Virus record (IMG/VR): IMGVR_UViG_3300035181_001055
Coordinates: 62,001-126,000 of that record
DNA from: a virus
DNA length: 64,000 bases
Direction: 5' to 3' (one strand)
The notes under the pieces were generated by a model. That model searched no databases and had not been told where the DNA came from. It was given only the letters and a program-made list of their open reading frames with translations. The position numbers were made by a program, and so were the translations under genes. Shown here piece after piece: positions 43,091 through 51,959 of the stretch; within the stretch, counting starts at the first letter, position 1, and every line of letters begins with the position of its first letter.

Positions 43091-43951
43091 ATGATTTTAT
43101 TCGATTTTTCACAAATTGTAATTGGTGCGGCGATCGAGTACCATTCTCAAACTAAAGATACTATTGATACTCCTTTGCTGCGCCATATAGCCCTCAATAA
43201 TATACTCAATCTCAAAGACAAATTGGCAAGCTATTCAGATGAAGTTGTCCTTTGTCTTGACGGTCGAAAGTATTGGAGAAAGAGTGTATTCCCGTTATAC
43301 AAACAAAATCGGAAGAAAGAACAATCTAAGAGCAAATTTGATTGGGATACATTTCATATTTCATTCAACGAGATCAAAAAGGAATTTTCCGAGAACTTGC
43401 CTTATAAAGTTGTAGAGGTTGAGGGCGCAGAAGCCGACGATGTCATAACGGTTCTGTGCACAATCTTCGGAAATCAACGAGATGTTGTTATTGTGAGCTC
43501 TGATAAGGATTTTTTGCAGATCCCGATTAACATTGCATCTCGGGTTAAGCAATATTCTCCGTACCATAGAAAATTCCTGGATGCGAAACACATCTCATAC
43601 AGTCTTTTTGAGCATGTTGTGAAAGGCGACCCTGGTGATGGCATACCGAATATTTTCAGCGATGATGACGTTTTTCTATGCGAGGAAAAAAGAAGCAAGC
43701 CCATTCGTTCGAAAAGCATTGAAGAATGGAGCAAATACGGGCTTGATAACCCTGAAGGGTTTTGTACTAGTTTAGAAGAGCTCGAGAAATTTAGGCGAAA
43801 TAGAATTCTCATTGACTTGAGGATGATACCTAAAGAAGTGGTTGATTCTATTTCTTCTGCATATCATTCAGCGAAAACAAACGGAGATAACACATTCAAT
43901 TACCTAGTCAAGAACAAAATGAAAAAGATTCTTGAACGCGGGGGATTCTGA
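43091..43951 (+). CDS. rnh: RNase H / 5' nuclease (T4 rnh-like)
   Basis: Flap/5'-3' nuclease that removes RNA primers from Okazaki fragments. FEN-type acidic motifs: MILFDFSQIVIG, VVLCLDGRKYWRKSVFPLYK, EGAEADDVITVL, VIVSSDKDFLQI and VKGDPGDGIPNIFSDDDVFL. Length is 286 residues (T4 305). It is tightly spaced after the small charged protein gene. Confidence 0.94.
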   Translation: MILFDFSQIVIGAAIEYHSQTKDTIDTPLLRHIALNNILNLKDKLASYSDEVVLCLDGRKYWRKSVFPLYKQNRKKEQSKSKFDWDTFHISFNEIKKEFSENLPYKVVEVEGAEADDVITVLCTIFGNQRDVVIVSSDKDFLQIPINIASRVKQYSPYHRKFLDAKHISYSLFEHVVKGDPGDGIPNIFSDDDVFLCEEKRSKPIRSKSIEEWSKYGLDNPEGFCTSLEELEKFRRNRILIDLRMIPKEVVDSISSAYHSAKTNGDNTFNYLVKNKMKKILERGGF

Positions 43952-43954
43952 TAG

Positions 43955-44221
<267 letters not shown>

Positions 44222-44222
44222 T

Positions 44223-44933
44223 GTGATAAATATATCTATGTACGAGTCTCGGTTAAAAGAATTCGAGACTCGAGCAAAAATGGTTAGTGACAGAATTGAA
44301 ACTGGAGTTGGCCGTATATACACAACTCCTAGCGGCAAAGAGTATGTTTCAGTTACTACCGTATTGTCTGCTGTTTCTGATAAGTCTTGGTTAGAAGAAT
44401 GGAGAAAAGCAGTAGGCGCAGCCGTAGCCGATAAGATCACTCGTGATGCTGCTGCTAGAGGAACTAGCATGCACGATATAATTGAGCGTCATTTCCTAGG
44501 CAAACTAAGGGAAGAAGATCGCGGTACGAGTGGTTGGAATCTGTATAGGTCACTACTGATCTATCTAAAAAAGGTTACACCCCTCTCATTGGAGCTACCT
44601 CTATGGTCCGATCGTTTGCGAATAGCAGGGCGAGCGGATTGTATTGGCATCTATGAAGGAAGGGTGAGCGTGATCGACTTCAAATCAAGTCGTCGAGAAA
44701 AACGAGCAGAGAATATCAATGATTATTTTCTGCAATGCACTCTTTACGCGTTAATGTTATATGAATTGCTTGACATTGAATGCAAACAAATTGTCGTGTT
44801 GATTGGCTCCGATGAAGGGTTTCCTCAAGTATTCAAAAGGGAGACTCGAAATTATGTTGAAGAAGCTATTAGTGTTGTTAAGCGTTATTATGATATTTAC
44901 AGCAATTCCTGCAATTCCTGCATTTCCAGCTAA
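44223..44933 (+). CDS. RecB/Cas4-type PD-(D/E)XK exonuclease
   Basis: A 236-residue nuclease with a GTG start one base after the preceding stop; ATG 44238 is an alternative. Motifs: GTSMHDIIERHF (conserved histidine), LPLWSDRLRIAGRADCIGIY and VSVIDFKSSRREK with the D...D-x-K active site, then an aromatic Q-x3-Y motif (LQCTLYALML). It is similar to the RecB-family/MGME1-like exonucleases of many T4-like phages. A GATAAATA late-like sequence overlaps the start region. The end overlaps the next gene by 80 bp. Confidence 0.85.
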   Translation: MINISMYESRLKEFETRAKMVSDRIETGVGRIYTTPSGKEYVSVTTVLSAVSDKSWLEEWRKAVGAAVADKITRDAAARGTSMHDIIERHFLGKLREEDRGTSGWNLYRSLLIYLKKVTPLSLELPLWSDRLRIAGRADCIGIYEGRVSVIDFKSSRREKRAENINDYFLQCTLYALMLYELLDIECKQIVVLIGSDEGFPQVFKRETRNYVEEAISVVKRYYDIYSNSCNSCISS

Positions 44934-45336
44934 AGTAAACGATAAGGAAAAAGAAATCGATTGTTTGGCTAGAGCTATCTACTATGAAGCTCGTGGCGAA
45001 TCAGAAATAGGCAAGAAGGCTGTTGCTATGGTCACTATAAACAGAGCGAACAGCTCGAAATTCCCCGACTCAATTTGCAGAGTTGTCTATGAGAAAGGAC
45101 AGTATTCATGGACACGAGGCAAAGCCCCGAGAATCAAAGATTTTTCTTCATACTATGAAATTCGCGGCATAGCTGAAAATATGTATAATTCGTACTATAT
45201 TGGACGAATTGTTCCTAGAAATTTGAAGAAACTCAAGAATGCTCTTTACTTTAGCGCATATGGGTTTAACAACAAGAATCTCAAATTCGTTACAAAAATA
45301 GGTGGTCATAGATTCTATACCTTGAAGGAGGCTTAA
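44854..45336 (+). CDS. Exported cell-wall hydrolase (SleB/Hydrolase_2 family)
   Basis: About 160 residues from ATG 44854, which has a GGAG site. A signal peptide or anchor MLKKLLVLLSVIMIFTAIPA starts it, then the SleB domain: CLARAIYYEARGESEIGKKA (catalytic-type Glu), VTINRANSSKFPDSICRVVY and YSWTRGK. Such enzymes cut peptidoglycan. It is a second muralytic enzyme besides the lysozyme at 9717, and unlike that one it can be exported by Sec. Stop shares one base with the gp33 start (TAATG). Confidence 0.87.
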   Translation: MLKKLLVLLSVIMIFTAIPAIPAFPAKVNDKEKEIDCLARAIYYEARGESEIGKKAVAMVTINRANSSKFPDSICRVVYEKGQYSWTRGKAPRIKDFSSYYEIRGIAENMYNSYYIGRIVPRNLKKLKNALYFSAYGFNNKNLKFVTKIGGHRFYTLKEA

Positions 45337-45563
45337 TGAGTTATAGTGAGAAAGTGTTTTTGCGAATCAGAGAAATATCTCGCGAACAAGATATTGATAT
45401 AGTTGAAGCTACTTCAGTATTTTGCGAAGAGCAGGATATGGATGCTCTAGATTTCGTTAAAATGGTTGACAAAAATTTGTTGGAACAACTAAAATGTGTT
45501 GCGATTGAGAACCGAAAAGTGAGACAATTAACAGCGAAAAGAGTTAATAAATTGCCTATTTGA
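45336..45563 (+). CDS. 33: Late transcription coactivator (T4 gp33-like)
   Basis: 75 residues. It connects gp55-RNA polymerase to the gp45 clamp. The pattern KVFLRIREISREQDIDIVEA, then TSVFCEEQDMDALDFVKMV and the end KRVNKLPI, matches the short gp33 proteins of cyanophage-type T4-like phages better than the 112-residue T4 one. It sits between the cell-wall hydrolase and gp59. Confidence 0.78.
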   Translation: MSYSEKVFLRIREISREQDIDIVEATSVFCEEQDMDALDFVKMVDKNLLEQLKCVAIENRKVRQLTAKRVNKLPI

Positions 45564-45569
45564 AATTAT

Positions 45570-46172
45570 ATGGTTGGTAATGGCTTCAAGGTATTCAAAG
45601 AATACGTGGGGTTGAAAGTTCATTTCAATAATTGGCGTTTCTATTGGAATTCAAATTATGATTACAAATTGAGTGAATCGGCATTCTTAAAACGCAACGA
45701 CAAGTATCATTTCGAGAGGTTGTATAAGATACTTCCGAAGAGGAAAGAAAGAATAGAGTTCTTCATTAGCTGTTTCCTGAGAAACAAGCGAATATGGATC
45801 GGAGATATGTTCGATGAGAGTTTGATGGACGATCATAGAAGTAGAATGATGAAAAGAGGTGCGCTGATCTATACATTTCGAAATGATGCTGAAAACATTT
45901 TAGACTTCATGACGGATAACAAAATTTCTTTCAAGAAAATTTTGTTGACAGACGATCAGAAACCTCTTATAATGAAAGTTCGTCATCAAATGAATGGTGG
46001 CGTAAGCGATGAGACTCTTGCTTTATTCGATAAATTTTTCGGTTTCACGAAACAAGTGACACCTGACCCGTTATGGGAAGAGGAGCGATTGCGTCTCCAT
46101 AAATACAATCACTTGCTCGAAATCGAAAGAATAGATCAAGTAAAGCCGATTCTCAAAAATCTCGTAGCCTAA
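45570..46172 (+). CDS. 59: Helicase loader (T4 gp59-like)
   Basis: Loads gp41 helicase on gp32-covered forks. 200 residues (T4 217), helical and basic, with WRFYWNSNYDYKLSESAFLK, then RNDKYHFERLY and FFISCFLRNKRIWIGDMFDE resembling T4 gp59. Gene order gp33-gp59-gp32 is as in T4. The 3' part contains a consensus promoter for gp32. Confidence 0.9.
   Translation: MVGNGFKVFKEYVGLKVHFNNWRFYWNSNYDYKLSESAFLKRNDKYHFERLYKILPKRKERIEFFISCFLRNKRIWIGDMFDESLMDDHRSRMMKRGALIYTFRNDAENILDFMTDNKISFKKILLTDDQKPLIMKVRHQMNGGVSDETLALFDKFFGFTKQVTPDPLWEEERLRLHKYNHLLEIERIDQVKPILKNLVA
45945..45973 (+). promoter_or_regulatory. Consensus promoter for gp32
   Basis: TTGACA, 17 bp, TATAAT, inside gp59, giving a transcript leader of about 235 nt before gp32. 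Confidence 0.85.
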
Positions 46173-46216
46173 CCTAGCGTAAGTGCGCACGGGCATTAAA
46201 TTTAGAAAGGAACTAT

Positions 46217-47119
46217 ATGAGCTTTGCATCTTTGAAAAAATCTAGCAAAAACAGCTTTGCTGCTCTCGCTGAAAAAATGAAAAACGAAAAGAGCGGCGGG
46301 AGCAATTCCAATGAGGGCTTTTGGCAACCAGAAGTCGACAAAGCTGGAAACGGATATGCCATTATTCGTTTTCTTCCAGCGCCTGACGGTGAAGATATGC
46401 CTTACGTTAAGCTATACAATCATGGCTTCAAAGTAGGAACTCGTTGGTATATTGAAAACTGCCCAACAACAATAGGCGGTAAATGTCCAGTATGTGAGGC
46501 TAATACTGAGCTGTGGGAAACTGGAATCCAGTCAAATCAAGATATTGTTCGAAAACGCAAACGCCTACTAGGTTACATTTCAAACATCCTAGTGATTTCT
46601 GATCCTAAGCATCCCGAGAACGAAGGAAAGGTATTTTTGTTCCGTTATGGGCAAAAGATTTTCTCAAAAATCATGGGAGCCATTCAACCTGAATTTGAAG
46701 ATGAGCCGACATTTAACCCGTTTGACTTCTGGGAAGGCGCGAACTTCAAATTGAAGATTCGGAATTCTGAAGGCTATAGGAATTACGATAAGAGCGAATT
46801 CGAAGCACAGTCGGTTCTTTTTGATGGTGATGATGCTGCGCTCGAAGCGCTATGGAAGACTGAAAAGTCTCTGAAATCGCTTATTGCTGAATCGCAATTC
46901 AAGCCTTATGAAGAGCTCAAGAAGAAATTCGAATCTGTTATTGGCGCATCGACGTCTGGTCAATTAAATAATTCGTCTCAATCGCGCGCAGTCAGCGATG
47001 ATGTTGATGAGGATCCCCCATTCGACGCTGATCCGCCGAAGCTTCCGAGTAAACCTACACTAAGTGCATCCGATGACGATGATTTGGCGATGTATGCGAA
47101 ATTGCTAGAAGGAGAATAA
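46217..47119 (+). CDS. 32: Single-stranded DNA-binding protein (T4 gp32-like)
   Basis: Coats single-stranded DNA in replication and recombination. 300 residues (T4 301). N-terminal basic B domain (SFASLKKSSKNSFAALAEKM), zinc site around NCPTTIGGKCPVC, OB-fold core with DFWEGANFKLKIRNSEGYRN, and an acidic C-terminus (DDVDEDPPFDADPP, SASDDDDLAMYAKLLEGE) for partner binding. It is followed by a strong terminator. Confidence 0.96.
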   Translation: MSFASLKKSSKNSFAALAEKMKNEKSGGSNSNEGFWQPEVDKAGNGYAIIRFLPAPDGEDMPYVKLYNHGFKVGTRWYIENCPTTIGGKCPVCEANTELWETGIQSNQDIVRKRKRLLGYISNILVISDPKHPENEGKVFLFRYGQKIFSKIMGAIQPEFEDEPTFNPFDFWEGANFKLKIRNSEGYRNYDKSEFEAQSVLFDGDDAALEALWKTEKSLKSLIAESQFKPYEELKKKFESVIGASTSGQLNNSSQSRAVSDDVDEDPPFDADPPKLPSKPTLSASDDDDLAMYAKLLEGE

Positions 47120-47128
47120 TCCTCAATG

Positions 47129-47153
47129 AAGGGGTCTCATGACCCCTTTTTTT
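47129..47153 (+). terminator. Terminator after gp32
   Basis: Perfect 8-bp stem AAGGGGTC / GACCCCTT with a TCAT loop and a following T-run, 10 bp after the gp32 stop. Confidence 0.9.
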
Positions 47154-47157
47154 GGTA

Positions 47158-47165
47158 TATAAATA
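47158..47165 (+). promoter_or_regulatory. T4-type late promoter (TATAAATA)
   Basis: Exact core 5 bp beyond the gp32 terminator, 129 bp before the ADP-ribosyltransferase-domain gene. Confidence 0.8.
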
Positions 47166-47169
47166 TGTA

Positions 47170-47298
47170 ATGTCTGGTTTGGGAACCAAGTCGGACGTTA
47201 AACAAAAACCGAAGGAGGCGCTGGCGTTAGCTGGGTCGATGAGTTCGGAAGATGCACGTGATTGTGCGTCAGTTCAAACTAATGGGGCGTATTCATGA
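47170..47298 (+). CDS. Possible 42-residue leader ORF
   Basis: An open frame fills the leader between the late promoter and the large ART gene and ends by overlapping its ATG (ATGA). Its first ATG is at the expected transcription start, so it lacks a ribosome site. A strong AAGGAGG at 47212-47218 lies inside it with no ATG at normal spacing. The leader also forms small hairpins (TGGTT-TGGG-AACCA; GCAC-GTGATT-GTGC). It may be a regulatory leader rather than a protein gene. Confidence 0.3.
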   Translation: MSGLGTKSDVKQKPKEALALAGSMSSEDARDCASVQTNGAYS

Positions 47299-50200
47299 GA
47301 TTTGAAGACTTTATTAAGCATTTACAAGAAAATAGTCTCTACACCGACGCTAATAGTAAGAGCGCTCTTTCATCTGATAAAGAGCGTCTAATGGACAGTC
47401 TTATGTTTAACTTTTTTGGATTCCTGGGACTGTATAGACTTAGCGATTCGAGGAGTTTTTTGAAAACATATGATTCAACTGAAGGCAAGTTGATGGTCAA
47501 CGAAATTGGCGACAAAAATCACGATGTTAGCCTTTCAGTTAAAATGGCGCATGATGCTGGGCTTATTAACACTGCGGTCGTTAATAAAATGACTCGTTTG
47601 CTTGCTTTAATAAAACAAAAGCGTCTTAGAGGCAAGGACTTGGATGAAAATCAAATTCGCGCTCTATTAGATGAAATTCATTATGCTTCGCATAAACCGA
47701 GTGTAAGGGTTTTTCTGGCAGTTCAAGCCTTTCATAACGGTGTTCTTGATTTGCCTAATTTGGCGAAAGAGCTATATAAACTAGCTAAGTTGCGTGAATA
47801 TAAAGGGATTACTGGCGAGTTTCGAGAGTTGGTGATGAAGGGTCAATACAATGATTTCTTCTCGAAATTGAAGCCGCCAGCTCAAACGACTGGTATCCCT
47901 ATTACATTGCCGCCGAGCAACAACACGTCAAATTCTAGCGTTGATAAAATTCCAGCGGACAATGCTTTGCCTCAGAAAACTGCCGCCAATTCGGTTAAAA
48001 CAACTCCAAAGAGCAAGGCGTTGGATGATGTTGCTGCCAAGAAAGCTGTTGTCAAATTGGGGCAGACTAATGAGTTCATGGAAGCCATTTTCAATGCAAC
48101 TAATCAAAAACAATTTGATGATGCCTTTGAGACTTATGGGGTTGACGAAAAGAATTTTGATTTCTCGAAATTCAAAAATTGGTTAATTTCTTCGAAGAAA
48201 TCCAAGCGGCCTAATGTCAGTATCATGAGCTGGCCTCTCTTCAATTGGCTTGATAGCAGCTTAGCTACTAAAAATATAGAGGCTAGAAAATCTATCAATC
48301 TTGTAACTCTTAATTATTTCCGCAGTTTTGCAGAATTAGGCGAAATCAACGAATTTATCAAAGATATAGAAAAGATTGATTTTTCTAAGATTAAGAAGTT
48401 TTTTGATTCATCTTTATCAAGAGATTATGATGATATAGTTTCAAAATTAATGGAACTATTCGTGAAGAATGTTATTTCTCGAGTGACCGATTTTTCAGAT
48501 TCAACGTTTAATAAAATTGAGAGCATTTATGATTCAATAAAGAAATTTGCTGAAACTGTCGGAGCTTTTCAAGCTACCGTAATTCAAAATGTTAATTTGT
48601 ACAAAGAGTTTAATGGCACCAGTGCAATTTTACTTGCTCTCGATGCGTTGCCAGACAGCGCTATTAATATCGCATTTTCAGGCAAACTATCCAAATGGTT
48701 TGAGAAAGCATTTGGCAGCGATTGTTTAATTGATAGCAAATCGTCGCTTTTTCTAATTAAGAAACCCAATTATGACAAAGCATCTTCTGAAATGCAGAAA
48801 GCGTTTCAACTTCTTGTTCGCAAAAAGATTAATGGCGCTGGGGTTGTTGACACTCAGAATGAGATTGGTAAAATTTGGCTCAATCATTGGTCTATTAAGT
48901 TGGTAGCAACGCCAGCATCTAATATTGTTCGCTCGATAAACAATTTCAAAGAAATTGATGTGACAAAGTTAACAGAAAAAGATATTGATTATGCTTATAA
49001 CGAACTTGCTGTTAACAGTAATGTTGATTCCATCGCAAAAGTATTCGAGTTAACTGACACTAGTAAATTGAATACTACTGGGAATGCATATTACAGCAAT
49101 GCAATGAAAGTTATTGAAAAATTAGTTAAGAACGACAAGATTGCTGATTCTTTGATTCTCATCATATACGCGTCTAAGAGAAAATCTGAATTTGATGCAT
49201 TTACAAAGCTTTTGGAAAATAGTAGTATTCTATCCACTGTTCAGAAATCTTTCACCGAATTCCTTGACAGTACACCAAGGTGTTACCCTAGCCTTGAACT
49301 GTTAAAAGAATTGAGTAAATGGTACGTTAGTTTAGTGAAAAGAGGCAAAGTTAAGTTAAGCAAAAGTCTTGCTTATTTTTTCTATTCAAAATACAAGGAT
49401 ATTGATTACGTTCTTCCGTCTGACCAAGCTTCAATAGAAGAACTGTTTAATGAGAAAAAGTCTTATTTTTATATGCAAGAATATCTTCGCTGGATAGTGT
49501 CAAAAAACGAAATCCTTAGAAATAAGATAATCGAATTTAATGAGAAGACTCTTGACTTGTCATATTATAATGGAACACTTATTGACGGGTTCAAGATAAC
49601 ATATCCTGTGAAATTTTTGTCTGATGAGTATATTACAGACGGAATAATTAGAAATTTCAAGAGATTGTGGCTTGAAATAGGATCCCTTGAAACTATAAAG
49701 CGTTATGAATTTAGCAAGAAGCTAACAGACGCGTATAATGAGACTATTGCAAAAGGATTAGAAGACCCTAATCACGTAGCTTTCTTATTCAAAGCTCTTT
49801 CCACTAGCTCGCCTGAAAAATTCAATGAGTATTTCGGAAAGATGGATGTGCAAAAAATACAAGAAATTTTGGATGACAGTAGAACAAAAGAGAGAGATGT
49901 TGCTAAATTTTTAGAAATGATTTCTAATAATAAAGATTTTGCTAAGAAACTTTCTACAAGTTCTATTTCGAACTTTTTTCAAGCTATAGGACAAGAGTTT
50001 TCTAAGAATAAGAATAAATACAGTAAAGCAATTCGAGATAGTATGAATGAAAGTTTATGTAATTATCTTCTCGAAATGAATGGAGTTGGGCGTGAATCTG
50101 ACGTAGAAACCATTTATGCTGCATTGATACGCGACAGAAATTACAAGAAAGATTTGATCAAGTATTTCAGCAATCATGTTTTCCTGAAAGATGCTTCGAA

Positions 50201-51278
50201 AGTAATGTTCGACGATAAGAATCCAATTAAACCATATATGGAGTTGGATAGCAAGAGAGTAGCTGAAATTCTTCGTTATAATAACGTCGAAATACCTAAA
50301 ACATCTGTTAATGATGCGCCAACATTCAAGTCTCTTATCAGCAGAACTAATATGGCCAATGCAGTTATTCAAGATTTGAGAGTTGAAGAGACGAAGGCTT
50401 CACTGACTGCTATGGAGCGAAAGAGTGTTGAATATGATGTTTTTAACAAATACCGACACGGTAACATTGCGGTAAAATTCTTGAGAGAATTCTCTGTTGA
50501 TTTGCCAGTGCAAAGAAGAGGTCAAGAGAAATTCTTGGAAGAACAACCTAAAACAGAAGTGATTGACCCAGCATTCCACGGCACTGGGTCAGTTGCCGCT
50601 TCCATGATTCTCAGATACGGATTTTCCGTCATAAGTAGCGGCGATTCGTCAGTTGTCGGTCGAATGTTAGGGAATGGAATCTATTTCTCAACTGTTCTCG
50701 ATAAGGTTAGCCAATATGTTTCGGACGCTGGGTATACTAGAGGCATTGGAACAAAAGGCTATATTTTCCAGATGCATGCTTTGTTGGGAAGAAAAATGAA
50801 AGATTACAGTGTCGCTGGTGTTGGCGGCGACAATATAATATCGCCTGAATGGTGTGTATTCAGACCGAATGAGCAGCTGAGGATCTATAAAGCATTCGAA
50901 GCCGAAATCATAAGCAAAGAAGAAATGGATAAATTGAAAGAGAAATACAAGATAAATGAAAATACCGCGGTTAGAATTTTGTCATTTAAGGAATTTTTGC
51001 GTGAAGCTATGACCCCTGGGTTGCAAACAACAACATATACTTTTGTCGATGGAACGATCCCTATTTCGGAAATAGATGCCGTTGACTTCGAAGAATTCAA
51101 GCCTGAGCAATTTGGACCTCACGTTCGTCTCGAACCTTCTCAAAATGGCCCGATGGTTATCATCGACCACGAAGGCGACGAGAGCCAAGCTTACTGTGTC
51201 CGCTACACCTTCCAGTTCATGACCGATGATGAAGAGCTTCAGAAGTTCTTGAACCTTCTACGCAAAAATAGCGCTTGA
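47295..51278 (+). CDS. Giant late protein with PARP-like ADP-ribosyltransferase domain
   Basis: 1327 residues, mostly helical and of unknown family. The C-terminal part holds a domain like poly(ADP-ribose) polymerase catalytic domains: AFHGTGSVAASMILRYGF (His 1095), MLGNGIYFSTVLDKVSQYV (Tyr 1130) and SPEWCVFRP (Glu 1185), a likely H-Y-E triad. The N-terminus MRFEDFIKHLQENS and a later SFKEFLREA (about 1229-1237) look like T4 capsid-targeting sequences with gp21-type cut sites. With its late promoter this suggests a head protein injected with DNA, as T4 Alt is, but Alt is a different ART type. The role is inferred. Confidence 0.75.
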   Translation: MRFEDFIKHLQENSLYTDANSKSALSSDKERLMDSLMFNFFGFLGLYRLSDSRSFLKTYDSTEGKLMVNEIGDKNHDVSLSVKMAHDAGLINTAVVNKMTRLLALIKQKRLRGKDLDENQIRALLDEIHYASHKPSVRVFLAVQAFHNGVLDLPNLAKELYKLAKLREYKGITGEFRELVMKGQYNDFFSKLKPPAQTTGIPITLPPSNNTSNSSVDKIPADNALPQKTAANSVKTTPKSKALDDVAAKKAVVKLGQTNEFMEAIFNATNQKQFDDAFETYGVDEKNFDFSKFKNWLISSKKSKRPNVSIMSWPLFNWLDSSLATKNIEARKSINLVTLNYFRSFAELGEINEFIKDIEKIDFSKIKKFFDSSLSRDYDDIVSKLMELFVKNVISRVTDFSDSTFNKIESIYDSIKKFAETVGAFQATVIQNVNLYKEFNGTSAILLALDALPDSAINIAFSGKLSKWFEKAFGSDCLIDSKSSLFLIKKPNYDKASSEMQKAFQLLVRKKINGAGVVDTQNEIGKIWLNHWSIKLVATPASNIVRSINNFKEIDVTKLTEKDIDYAYNELAVNSNVDSIAKVFELTDTSKLNTTGNAYYSNAMKVIEKLVKNDKIADSLILIIYASKRKSEFDAFTKLLENSSILSTVQKSFTEFLDSTPRCYPSLELLKELSKWYVSLVKRGKVKLSKSLAYFFYSKYKDIDYVLPSDQASIEELFNEKKSYFYMQEYLRWIVSKNEILRNKIIEFNEKTLDLSYYNGTLIDGFKITYPVKFLSDEYITDGIIRNFKRLWLEIGSLETIKRYEFSKKLTDAYNETIAKGLEDPNHVAFLFKALSTSSPEKFNEYFGKMDVQKIQEILDDSRTKERDVAKFLEMISNNKDFAKKLSTSSISNFFQAIGQEFSKNKNKYSKAIRDSMNESLCNYLLEMNGVGRESDVETIYAALIRDRNYKKDLIKYFSNHVFLKDASKVMFDDKNPIKPYMELDSKRVAEILRYNNVEIPKTSVNDAPTFKSLISRTNMANAVIQDLRVEETKASLTAMERKSVEYDVFNKYRHGNIAVKFLREFSVDLPVQRRGQEKFLEEQPKTEVIDPAFHGTGSVAASMILRYGFSVISSGDSSVVGRMLGNGIYFSTVLDKVSQYVSDAGYTRGIGTKGYIFQMHALLGRKMKDYSVAGVGGDNIISPEWCVFRPNEQLRIYKAFEAEIISKEEMDKLKEKYKINENTAVRILSFKEFLREAMTPGLQTTTYTFVDGTIPISEIDAVDFEEFKPEQFGPHVRLEPSQNGPMVIIDHEGDESQAYCVRYTFQFMTDDEELQKFLNLLRKNSA

Positions 51279-51303
51279 CATTTTTGTAGACGTCTGGTAT
51301 AAT
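51275..51303 (+). promoter_or_regulatory. Consensus promoter
   Basis: TTGACA, 17 bp, TATAAT, overlapping the end of the ART-domain gene. It drives the small early genes, DexA and DsbA. Confidence 0.92.
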
Positions 51304-51307
51304 ATGT

Positions 51308-51339
51308 GGCGTGGAGGAGATGATCCCCACGCCATTTTT
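51308..51339 (+). promoter_or_regulatory. Leader hairpin, possible attenuator
   Basis: GGCGTGG and CCACGCC (7 bp, 12-nt loop) lie at the expected transcript 5' end, followed by ATTTTTG. The loop contains GGAGGAGATGAT, a sequestered ribosome-site-like sequence. It could be a weak attenuator or a 5' stabilising hairpin. Confidence 0.45.
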
Positions 51340-51360
51340 GCGTATTTTGAGGTCATTACC

Positions 51361-51606
51361 ATGTCTGAAAATTCTTCTGGAACTTCTGTTGGTACTTCTT
51401 TGATTGATCGTGTGCGTCGAATTGAGCGAAATGTTGGGCTGATTAAGTACTACTCGTCATTCAAGATGCCTGACGGTCGGCAACGAATCAAGTATGATGA
51501 TCTAGTTGAACAAGTGAAATGTGACGCTAAAATCGTCGAAGATGAATTGACTAGAATCCGTGATATTTGGGAACAAGTTAAACCGCTAACCGAGGAAATC
51601 ACATGA
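51361..51606 (+). CDS. Hypothetical protein
   Basis: 81 residues from ATG 51361, after GAGG; the frame is open up to 51304 but that start would sit at the transcript end. Mainly helical and charged (LIDRVRRIERNVGLIKYYSS). No family recognised. It overlaps the next gene by 4 bp (ATGA). Confidence 0.7.
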   Translation: MSENSSGTSVGTSLIDRVRRIERNVGLIKYYSSFKMPDGRQRIKYDDLVEQVKCDAKIVEDELTRIRDIWEQVKPLTEEIT

Positions 51607-51959
51607 GACTGAAGATGGCAATGCTGCTTAATCTATGGCATGATGCTCACAAAATCTATTACCCGAATGAAGACTTAACTAAGGAGCATTTCAGAATCAC
51701 TAAATTGTTAGATTTCGGAGAGTATAGAGAAAGATGGTTTGCTGTCAATAAAAGTTTGATTCATGGGAACTGGGAAGAGGAATTTGACAATTATGATTCT
51801 GCTCACGCTGCTATCGAGAAGCGAATAAGAGAACAAACAGAAGAAACCGTATATCTTTTCTTCCATGACGTTGAACAGCGATCGAGCAAAAAATTTGAGA
51901 GAGACGCCGCGGACACCTCTTCTATGTACAAAATACGTGAACGTTTGGAGTCGCTATGA
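51603..51959 (+). CDS. Hypothetical protein
   Basis: 118 residues, helical, with YYPNEDLTKEHFRITKLLDF and a charged C-terminus. No family recognised. It is coupled by 4-bp overlaps to both the preceding gene and the exonuclease gene. Confidence 0.7.
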   Translation: MRLKMAMLLNLWHDAHKIYYPNEDLTKEHFRITKLLDFGEYRERWFAVNKSLIHGNWEEEFDNYDSAHAAIEKRIREQTEETVYLFFHDVEQRSSKKFERDAADTSSMYKIRERLESL

